A stretch of 64,000 nucleotides of DNA, taken from the NCBI GenBank assembly GCA_030685235.1, contig MU839088.1, forward strand, positions 248,001-312,000, in the 5' to 3' direction. The notes beneath the pieces are model-generated. The model made no database searches and was not told the origin of the DNA. It saw nothing but the letters and a program-made list of their open reading frames with translations. A program made the translations under genes and the position numbers. Source of the stretch: Copromyces sp. CBS 386.78 (taxonomy: Eukaryota; Ascomycota; Sordariomycetes; Sordariales; Sordariaceae). Of the stretch, positions 56,186-64,000 are shown in pieces; within the stretch, counting starts at the first letter, position 1, and every line of letters begins with the position of its first letter.

Positions 56186-57097
56186 ATGTCGAGCTCACTC
56201 GAGCGTCAGCAGGCGTCTTTCATGAGCAGCATGTCCGCCGCTTCCTCGAAGCTGGCGGGCACCAAGCGCGCTCTCGCCCCGCCATCACCGTCGCCCTCAG
56301 TAGGCTCCGTAGCCTCGGCCATCGCCGCCGGCAACGGCACCCCTCGCAAGGCGGCGGCGGACCGCGTCGACACGCCCGCCCACAATATCGTCTACTCGCA
56401 GCCGGCCGCCACCGGCACCGGCCTCAGCATCATCACGCAAGTCACGTACGCCATCGCCTGGCTCCGCGGCAAGGATGAACCGCGCACGTACCTGGAGATC
56501 CTGGGCCACCTCTCGGGTCTGCACTGGAGTGCCTCGTACCAGGAGGAGTTCGTCGAAGCGATGCGCCGCACGCGCGAGATCCAGTGGATTCCCGACCCGA
56601 ACCTTTCCGAGCAGACGTGGCAGAGCGGGACATACCTGCACCGGCCCAAAGTCCCGGGTGTTCGCAACAAGACGCAGCTGCTGGCTTACCTGCAGAAGAA
56701 GACGGACGCGAGCTGCGTGGGCGTCAAGGAGCTGAAAGACGGCTGGCCCGATTGCGAGAAGGCCATCAACGAACTCGAGGCCGAGCACAAGATTCTGGTG
56801 ATCCGTATCAAGAAGGAAGGGTTGCCGCGCTATGTCTGGCTCGATGATCCCAGCTTGTTCCACGAGGTCGATCCGGAGCTGAAGGTCATGTGGCAGAAGG
56901 TTGAGGTGCCGGGAACCGATACGATCGTTCAGCGACTCAAGGCCGCGTCGCAGAAGCCGGCGAGCGAGGACCCGAGGGATAAGATGACGTCTGCGCCCAA
57001 GGCGGAGAAGAAGAAGAGGGCGCAGAGAAGGACGGGCAAGGCGACGAATACGCATATGGAGCATTTGCTCAAGGATTACAGCCATATGAAGCGGTAA
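56186..57097 (+). CDS. tfa2: Transcription initiation factor IIE, beta subunit (Tfa2)
   Basis: General RNA polymerase II factor that helps recruit and regulate TFIIH at promoters. Single exon, 303 aa. The N-terminal 75 residues are Ser/Ala/Pro-rich. Two winged-helix regions follow: residues about 80-160 (ITQVTYAIAWLRGKDEPRTY, then LHWSASYQEEFVEAMRRT and IQWIPDPNLSEQTWQSGTYL) and about 165-225 (NKTQLLAYLQKKTDASCVGV, ELKDGWPDCEKAINELEAEH and RYVWLDDPSLFHEVDPELKV). The C-terminus is Lys/Arg-rich and ends THMEHLLKDYSHMKR, typical of the family. A 262-codon antisense frame is a codon-bias shadow. Confidence 0.93.
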   Translation: MSSSLERQQASFMSSMSAASSKLAGTKRALAPPSPSPSVGSVASAIAAGNGTPRKAAADRVDTPAHNIVYSQPAATGTGLSIITQVTYAIAWLRGKDEPRTYLEILGHLSGLHWSASYQEEFVEAMRRTREIQWIPDPNLSEQTWQSGTYLHRPKVPGVRNKTQLLAYLQKKTDASCVGVKELKDGWPDCEKAINELEAEHKILVIRIKKEGLPRYVWLDDPSLFHEVDPELKVMWQKVEVPGTDTIVQRLKAASQKPASEDPRDKMTSAPKAEKKKRAQRRTGKATNTHMEHLLKDYSHMKR

Positions 57098-58117
57098 AGC
57101 GGGCTCGTATTATGTGGGTACTTTGTCTTTCTACCGGCTTGGGAAGACGTCGATCGAGATGGTTAATGGCAGGTGAAAATTTGCGAGATCAGACGTAGTC
57201 GTTACGTCTGGGTCGAGGGACTGGGTTGCCTTACGAAGACAGGCTATCTTTCATCATCACTTTGACGGCATACAAGAGAGAGTGCTGCCTCTTTTTTTCT
57301 CTTTTTTTTCACTCTCTTATATCAACACAACAACTACACGAACAAAGCATTTGGGAACGGCGTTTTGAGAGGAGGTTTTGCGGGGCGAGGGGGCTTTTTC
57401 CCATGGTCGCAATCAGAGAGACGGATACAGTAGAAGAGGTAAACTCTTACAAGGGAAAATCTGGAAAGAGTCACGGTATCCGAGGGAACTAAATAGCGGG
57501 TTGATTTCATTGACTTTACTTTTCCTTCACGCAATACTATAGCGAGATCATCAGGAGACGGGGGATGTGAGGGACATTGGCAACGAAGTTCAGGTTTCTC
57601 ATCGATAACCGTCAGGTTTTGGTTTTGAAGATACTGGCAATATGAATTGAGGTGAGAATGCAGTTTAACATTACAAATACACACGTTCAGCACACCATTA
57701 GACGATCATAACCCAAGTGTGTCTTCCTGGTCCCAATGCCATAACATTGCAATCCGTCATTATCACCATGTGAGCAGCCTCACACTGTCGATCACCCACT
57801 GGATGCCATGACCTTACTCAGCTAGAGATGGTTCCTGTACCCGCGCCCTCCTAAACCAACAGGTTATGGACGTCTCCTGCATTCAGCTCTGATGCTTCCA
57901 GGGGACTAGTCCATCGTAGAAGCACGATTACCACTCCCGCTTAAACTCAAGAACTGCATCGTGCTCGACGCCGAGGCCCTCTCCATCCATACACCACTAA
58001 CCAACCCCTTCAACACCTCCCATTACCCTCATTACCTATAGCGCCTTTTAGCTTGACACTGAGAGCGAGCTTTGTGGCCTATCGGCTTCCTCCTTTCCTA
58101 CATATCTCGTGGTGACC
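57098..58117. other. Convergent intergenic region, no gene seen
   Basis: 1.02 kb between the TFIIE beta and fmp52 stop codons. T-rich runs lie near 57290-57310. Nothing further is recognised. Confidence 0.45.
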
Positions 58118-58846
58118 TTACTCCTTCCACTCCTCCCTCCCCAACTTCACAATCTCATCCTGCTCTAGCACCCACCACTTTGCGGGCGCCTTCCCCTCCT
58201 CCGCCATCCTCGCCGCTTTCACGGCCGCCCCCGCGATCACCTCCGCCTCCTGCGCAAACCGATCCTGCACGCCCAAGCTAACCCACCTGCCCAATCCCCT
58301 CACAACCCCATACAACAGTCCCTGGCCGGCATGCTGCGCCTTCTCCCTCTCCCCCAAAATCAGACCCGGCCTGAGAATAATCCCATGCTCAAAGTCCAGG
58401 GATTGAATCGTATCCTCCACCCCGCGTTTCATCTGCGAATAAGGCACCTTGGTGCTCAACGCGCCCCTGGTCCCGGTAGACGAGACAAAAACAAAGTTCT
58501 TGACACCCGCTTGCTTCGCGGCCTTGGCCAAGTCAACATTGAGGTCGTGGTCAATCTTCCACTGGTTGGCGATGCCGCCGGCCGCGGCGCGGGTGGTGCC
58601 TAGGGAGGAGATGACGGTTGTGGGCAGGGGGACCAAGGAGGAGAGCAGGCTGGGCCAGGTTGAGGTCTCGGCGTTGACGGTGGGCGAGAGAAGGGTGGAG
58701 TTGGTTGGGTTCGGAGGGGCGCGGCGGGAGATGGTTTGGATCTGCGAGGTGGTCGAGGGGGAGGTGAGGAAGGTTGAGAGGATGTGAGAGCCTACGAGGC
58801 CAGTGGAGCCGATTATGGCGATGGAGGAGGTTGACGAGGTCGACAT
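58118..58846 (-). CDS. fmp52: Fmp52-type NAD(P)-binding mitochondrial outer-membrane protein
   Basis: Single exon, 242 aa. The N-terminus carries a Rossmann motif, SIAIIGSTGLVGSHILSTFL (GxTGxxG). It is followed by VISSLGTTRAAAGGIANQWK, VDLAKAAKQAGVKNFVFVSS and a YSQMKRGVEDTI block resembling the active-site Y..K of extended/atypical short-chain dehydrogenases. RPGLILGEREKAQHAGQG is characteristic of the Fmp52/TIP30 group. In fungi Fmp52 associates with the mitochondrial outer membrane; its reaction is not established. No intron is needed and the length is normal. Confidence 0.9.
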   Translation of the reverse strand: MSTSSTSSIAIIGSTGLVGSHILSTFLTSPSTTSQIQTISRRAPPNPTNSTLLSPTVNAETSTWPSLLSSLVPLPTTVISSLGTTRAAAGGIANQWKIDHDLNVDLAKAAKQAGVKNFVFVSSTGTRGALSTKVPYSQMKRGVEDTIQSLDFEHGIILRPGLILGEREKAQHAGQGLLYGVVRGLGRWVSLGVQDRFAQEAEVIAGAAVKAARMAEEGKAPAKWWVLEQDEIVKLGREEWKE

Positions 58847-59827
58847 TTTGTGACGTTTGGTTGTGTGTGTTATGGTAGGTTCGAAGCTGGTGGTTGAGAA
58901 TTCTTGATGGTGGTGAGAGAAGATGAAGAGCTGTTGTTGGAAGGGGTTGAAAGGAAGCTCTTAAAGATGATGAAATTCCGGCGGGGTGCTTTATCAGTGA
59001 AAGCCACGCGAGCACAGAGGAACCGTTTTGACAGGGAAATGCGGGGAAGCCTTTCGATCAGGTAACGGCGCTAGGATAGAGAGCCATACATATTATGATG
59101 ATGACTCGATATCGCCGGGTTTTCGGCGAATTTGAACCTTGATTTCTTATTGAGATGAAGCTAGGCACCTTATGGTCTACATCATCTCGTAGTTGCTAAG
59201 GTGACTGTGATAAGCGCATCGAATATTTCATGTGTAAATTATGTGATAGTGTAGATACTGTCAGAAACGGAGAGAAGCGATTCAGAAACGGATACATATT
59301 GCAAGGGTTCGGCCATTTGAGAATCATGTGTGGAGCTTTGATGGAGCCGAAGGTCATCACAGAGAACCCTGATGGATCGATGAGATCGAGCCTCAAGCTT
59401 CCAGTATCCTACTTCAACTGATTTCTACCTGACCATTATCAGTCAAACTCATTCCCCGATTCCCAAGAAGGTATCATAATATAACAGAAGAGATTTCCTC
59501 TATCAAGACGGAGCACGGGAGAAAAACGAAAAACTAAAGGCGCTCGGAGCTCAATCTTAAATGTCGTCATAGAAGAAAGTCCAACTCGACCTGAACCCTA
59601 ACCCTGGCGTCTTCCCCAGAAACCGTATTGCCCCACTCATCCCGCAATAGTCTCAACTTGAAAAAAGTCAACATTGCCCCTCCTCTCCGCCAAAAATAAA
59701 TTCAGCACCGCTCAACTTCACGATCCTCTGCGCTTCCCACATCGTACGTCCGCGCAACACCACCGCTCCACGCATACCGAAATCTTCAACTTCTCAACCA
59801 AAAAGACAAACGATCTAAACCGCAATC
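58847..59827. promoter_or_regulatory. Divergent promoter region, fmp52 / tsr2
   Basis: 981 bp between divergent starts. It contains AACCCTAACCCT at 59594-59605, a telobox-type word, about 220 bp before tsr2. No ORF is supported. Confidence 0.5.
59594..59605. promoter_or_regulatory. Telobox-like AACCCTAACCCT
   Basis: Two telomere-type units upstream of a ribosome-biogenesis gene. In several fungi such words occur in ribosomal and ribosome-biogenesis promoters as Tbf1-type sites; use here is inference. Confidence 0.4.
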
Positions 59828-60543
59828 ATGGCTACCCCTACCCCAGGTAAGCTTTTGCGATACGGTTCAAGCTGCAAGATGACCATTCAAGCAGTGACTA
59901 ACTCCGGGAAAAAAAAAAAGCAACCTGCCAATCCCAATTCGAACAAGGCGTCGCCATTGCCCTCCACCTCTGGCCCGCCCTCTCCCTCGCCGTGCAAAAC
60001 AACTGGGGCGGTCCCGACTCTGCCGACAAGCGCGACTGGTTCGCCGGCGCCATCGTCGACCTCTTTCCCGATCTGAACAAAGTCCTCGCTCCTCCCCAGT
60101 CGGAAGCACAACAACAAACAACACAAAAGCCCAAATCCGACGACCATCAAGACGCGACAGAAGAACCCGACCAGCTCGACATCGAGACCGTCCTCCTGCA
60201 AGTGATGCTGGACGAGTTCGAGGTCAACGTCGACGACGACTCGGCCTTTGAGGTTGCCGAGCAGATTTTGCGCGTACGCCTGGGCTGCCTCAAGGGCAAG
60301 TTCGAAGAGGTGGATGCGCTGCGTCGCAGGTTTGAGGGCAAGGGAGGCAAGAACGTGGTATTCACAAAGGCGGAGGATCAAGACAACGACACCGATTGGG
60401 ACACCGATGATGACGAGGAGGCCGACAGCGATGAGGAGATGGGCGAGGCGCCCGCGTTGGTGCCTACTCAGCCCAAGGAGAAGGTGGAGCCTGAGGTGGA
60501 TGAGGATGGGTTCACCAAGGTTGTGGGCAAGAAGAGGAGGTAA
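59828..60543 (+). CDS. tsr2: Pre-rRNA-processing protein Tsr2
   Basis: Chaperone (escortin) that in yeast delivers ribosomal protein eS26 to pre-40S particles and is needed for 20S pre-rRNA processing. Exons are 59828-59846 (19 nt) and 59921-60543; the 74-nt intron has a GTAAGC donor, a GACTAAC branch site and an AAAG acceptor after an A run. The protein is 213 aa. The core has FEQGVAIALHLWPALSLAVQ, NNWGGPDSADKRDWFAGAIV, the DIETVLLQVMLDEFEVNVDD block and SAFEVAEQILRVRLGC. The C-terminus is acidic (DTDWDTDDDEEADSDEEM) and ends DEDGFTKVVGKKRR, as in other Tsr2 proteins. Reading on past the first exon without splicing gives an unrelated, short frame. Confidence 0.93.
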
Positions 60544-60969
60544 ACTGGTTTTTTTTGTGTTTTTTTTGTTTTCAGACCAAAACTCGAAGGTTTTGAGAGG
60601 AAGGTGGAAGGGCTGTGTGACGGCAGGATAATCGTATCCCTGATTGGCCCCCGTTCGCTGGACGAAGAAGAGGGCTGGTCAGAATGAAGGGGCTGAAGGG
60701 GGCAGGTGAGGAAACGTGGGAGCAATAAGCAAACGGCAACTTGCTCTCTCAGACTCTGCGCAAAGAGTTTTGCAGAAACAGGGTCTCAATATTAACGGTC
60801 ACAGCAACATTCGGGCTCATCTCACACCACTCCGAAACCTTCAACCATAACCAACCAAGTTTAAACGCCGACTCAAGCCAGTATTATCATCACCCGTATA
60901 CCATTACAGTTGTGTCCAGCACATGTACTCAACAACCCAATTCGCCCCTTACTGTCATTCTCCGAACCT
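60544..60969. other. Convergent intergenic region, no gene seen
   Basis: 426 bp between the tsr2 and BSD-gene stop codons. T-rich runs lie just after tsr2. Nothing else is recognised. Confidence 0.5.
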
Positions 60970-62542
60970 TTACTCCCAGTCTTCCTCATCGCTGCTCTCA
61001 TCGGCCTTGCGACCATCCTTGGGACTGTTGGGCGCACGGCTGGGAACACCAGAAGCAGCGCCAACGACGTCATAGCTCGCTTCGCTGTCGGCCTGCGACT
61101 TCTCGTCGTTGGACTTTCTGGGTTCCGAGGTCTTCAGGCTGCCCTGAGCGGCGGTGGCGGTCGTTGGTGGGTGAATGGTAGTGGAGGATTCCGTCGAGGA
61201 AGATCGCGCGGCCGGCTTCTTGGTGGGAGCTGGCGCAGCCTTGTCATCTCCGGACGTCTTCTCCTCCGAAGAGTCTTCCTCCTCCGACGAGTCCTCATCC
61301 CAACCAACTTCCTCTTCAGCGGAAGCAGCTGCATTGATGGTAACCTGTTAGCATAGCGTTCGTAGAATGTGGGGGTGGATGAGACGCTCAAAATCCAATC
61401 AAAGACATTCAACCAAGAATTGACTCCCTTACCCTTGAGCAAATCCCTCCTCCTCGCCTCAGCCGTCTCGATGCCGTGCCTCAAGAAGTAGTATCTCTTC
61501 CAGAAATCCGCATACGGCACCTGGTCAGGCACCAGCTGCTCCATCGTCGTCCTGAGCTCCGGGTACTTATCCAGGTCCGCCGCGATCGCCTCGGTCTTCT
61601 TATCGACATCAAACTCCTTGACCCAAGCGTCATACTCCTGTCCGCTCGCGGGCTCCTTGCTGAAGCTCTCGGGGGTGGTGTGGATGACGTGCAGCTGCGC
61701 GTCAAACCGCGACGTGTGAATGACCCGCTTGCCCTGCGCATCCTTGCTCTCGAAAAGCACGCCATTGTTATTCCTGCCCTCTTCGGTCCGCTTGGCCGCT
61801 TCCTCTTCGCTCGGCGGCGCGATCTTGATGGCGTCCTTGAGGAAGTCGCGCAGATTGGAGCCGAAGCGGAGGAGGGCCTCGTCGGCGGCGTCTTCGGCCT
61901 TTTGGAGGTCCTTGAGACGCTTGGCGGCCTCGCCACGCAGCCGGGCGAGGACCGAATCGTCTTCCTGCTGCTGCTTCAGCGAAGCCTCGGCCGACAGGTC
62001 CTTGGCGGTTGTGGGGGTCGTTTGTTCGTCTTTGGCAGTGGTGGTGGTGGAGGAGGAGGAGGAGGAAGAAGCAGCCGCGACTCCAGACGAGGCGGCGGCG
62101 GCGGCCGAGGCGGCGGCCTGGGTGGTGGCTATGGAGAGAGCACGGGTGCGGCTGATGAGGGTGGTGCGCAAGTCGCTGAAGCCGCGCGTGGCATCTTGAC
62201 TGACGGCTGAGAGTTCCTTTTCGGCTTCGCGATAGACGGATTCGCCCTGGAGAGGGTTGAGAAAAGACAAGAGTTAGTCTCTCAAGTTCGATGGTGTCGT
62301 CGCCCTACAACTTGGAGTTTTTGCTGGTGGCGTGAAAGGCGGTGACCACATACCTGCTTCACAACATTGCCGAGGAAACCACCGATCCTGGCACCCCAGG
62401 GACTGTTCGAAAATGCCCGATAGGCATCTTGAAACTCGGCGTTCAAGGTCGGAGGTTGCGCTGGCGCCTTGTCCGATGACGAGGAGGCTTGGTTGTCATC
62501 AGTCAAGGTCTCCTCTTGGATGTGGTCGTATGCGACATCCAT
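60970..62542 (-). CDS. BSD-domain protein (Dos2-like)
   Basis: Exons are 62542-62354, 62246-61433 and 61328-60970; introns are 62353-62247 and 61432-61329; the protein is 453 aa. The N-terminal part includes [20 protein letters not shown], then a helical region with long Ala/Ser/Thr runs. The BSD domain lies near residues 270-325: [20 protein letters not shown] followed by [20 protein letters not shown], with the expected F/W pattern. Exon 3 is acidic and disordered and ends SSDEEDWE, as in yeast Dos2 and related proteins. For intron 2, the first AG after the CTAAC box would shift frame; the AG 16 nt later (CAATGCAG) keeps frame to the terminal DEEDWE, so I chose that. Function is not established. 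Confidence 0.85.
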
Positions 62543-64000
62543 GGTTACGGTATGGATTGGGTCGGCAATGAGCTTGATGGTAGGAACTGGAGGAACGTGT
62601 GGATGGATAAGATTCTGCCAAGAACTATGATTAACGATAACGCCGCTGGATGTGATCACGGTTGCAACATTCGCGAGTGTCGATTTTGTGGTGGATGGGA
62701 GGCTGATCGATCCCTTGAATCCCCGCCGCATCTGTAGCGCTGTCGTCTTGCCCGTGTCATGGTGCTGCACCTACTGTGGGGAAATGCAAGCACTAGTATA
62801 CAATCTGGAGAGACATTCCCGGAAGCACGGGCCTTTCTACAAAAAACGTCGAGACCGCGGGCGGCTTTAAAAAACCACATGTTAGTCCCGTCAGTGACAC
62901 TCTCACTCGTGAAAGCCGAAGCTGACCAAGGGACAAGCTTAACGTCTGTCTGTCCAACATGGCCTGATTTTGTGTGCCCAGGCTCGCCAGGTCGTGAGTG
63001 ACTTTGCCCAAACACCGGGCGGATCGCAAGCCGCTTGCAAGCTTAGCCGGATAGTATCTTGTAGCCACTCGGAGACAAGCCATGTGGGTGTCCCATCAGT
63101 CGTTGAACTGCCGACAAGAAAAAAAACGTGGGATCTTCAGTGGCATGGGGTCTCGGACAGTTGGTGGCGAGGTATACCCACGCAAGTTGCGATGGTAGGA
63201 ATTTAAACCGGTTGCGCCGATCTACACAATCTCCTTGACACGAATTCACCTGCTGTTGCTCGGCTGGACACCGTACCCGTGGTTTAGGTTTAAGTTGATG
63301 CGGAGAGTGCATGGACAGTTGGCAGAACCCGCTCACGTTAAATCGGTCAATGTCGTCCTCTTATGCAGTGAGACACATGGAACAATCTAGGAAAAGATAC
63401 CGACATACATATCGCGGAAACGGTCGGGCTGATTGTCTGCATGCGCAGATAACTTGCAGTCCTTTTGTTGGATGAATGGCCTCGGAGTGTCACCTGCAGG
63501 TCCAGAGTGCTGACAGTTGCCAGAATCGGTCTGACAGGGTGTCAAAGAAGGCAACGGCAGACCGTCGAGGACGCTGACAAATTGACTCGACAGCGACCCC
63601 TCCACACTCCACTTGGAGACCCCCAAGGCCCCAAGCGTGCGCCAATTGTGCCCCGTGTTAGGTACCTAGCCTCCACTGCGAGTTTGGCCCTGCCGTGTCA
63701 TCGAAGGGCGTCCGCTCTTTCTCCCGCTTTTGGACAGTCTCGCCAAAGAGTCCTTCCTGCCTGTCTGAGATCCGAATCGTCTCGGAGAACCAGGCAACGA
63801 AACACAATCCTGCTCGGCAGCCTGCTCGCCTCTCCAATCGCAGATAGGGAAAGGAGCATCCGCGGGATCATACCTTTGCTGACAATAAATCAGAAAGGCC
63901 GAGTGTCAGGTGAGTCAGGTGTCAGGCGTCCGACGACCTGCCATCAGAGTTCAAGTCAGCGTCCGCCGCCATCCCACTCCCCTCGCAGCAGCGGCCAACG
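62543..64000. other. Upstream region of the BSD gene to window end, no gene seen
   Basis: 1.46 kb. It contains the palindrome TAGGTACCTA at 63659-63668 and a TGAGTCA at 63911-63917. Short ORFs only. A start further up at 62770 for the BSD gene is possible but not favoured. Confidence 0.4.

Noticed and set aside
56297..57085. 262-codon frame antisense to TFIIE beta
   Set aside because: Shadow; R/L-rich low-information translation.
63911..63917. Another TGAGTCA
   Set aside because: The neighbouring gene codes for a BSD-domain protein, not an amino-acid enzyme; a single 7-mer is expected by chance.

Overview
The window is nuclear DNA of a filamentous ascomycete, most likely Neurospora (N. crassa or a close relative). 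Short introns of about 58-127 nt with GTRNGT donors and CTRAY branch sites are everywhere, genes are GC-rich and C-ending, intergenic spaces are long, and a lone 5S rRNA gene sits between protein genes, as in Neurospora. The genus is inferred from these traits and from protein resemblance; no search was run.

Layout, left to right: the 5' end of the tRNA m7G methyltransferase Trm8 (minus) is divergent from homoserine dehydrogenase (plus, with a CPC-1/Gcn4-type TGAGTCA upstream). Next come a small one-pass membrane protein (minus), a CCDC174-like coiled-coil protein (plus) and a 5S rRNA gene (plus). The divergent pair Alg13 (minus) and mitoribosomal protein Rsm24/mS35 (plus) follows. After a 2.7-kb gene-free stretch lies a KCH-type potassium channel with a very long repetitive tail (plus). 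It converges on long-chain acyl-CoA synthetase Faa1 (minus), which is followed by a PTS1-bearing alpha/beta hydrolase (minus). That hydrolase is divergent from a six-BRCT Brc1/Rtt107 genome-stability protein (plus). A 3.9-kb gene-poor stretch holds a SINE-like, tRNA-related element. Then come HMG-CoA synthase (plus), a Bcs1-like AAA ATPase (minus), a Pro/Gly-rich protein of unknown function (minus), a DUF7820-like membrane protein (plus), the membrane-anchored glucanase ExgD (minus), branched-chain 2-oxoacid dehydrogenase E1 beta (plus), actin-capping protein alpha (plus), cytochrome b5 (plus), TFIIE beta (plus), Fmp52 (minus), Tsr2 (plus) and a BSD-domain protein (minus).

The genes are mostly housekeeping and not a cluster. 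One pair may work together: faa1 and the peroxisomal-type hydrolase are same-strand neighbours in lipid metabolism, and both upstream regions carry CCGAGG (CCTCGG reversed) inside an identical 11-mer. Exon borders were worked out by hand from splice signals plus reading-frame and family continuity. Every spliced model given closes in frame.

I found no CRISPR array, viral genome, toxin gene or biosynthetic cluster. The most unusual items are the SINE-like element at 27.1-27.5 kb, the sequence-divergent 5S gene, a GC-AG intron next to a 19-nt microexon in the capping-protein gene, and an interstitial TTAGGG-type array near 52.9 kb.
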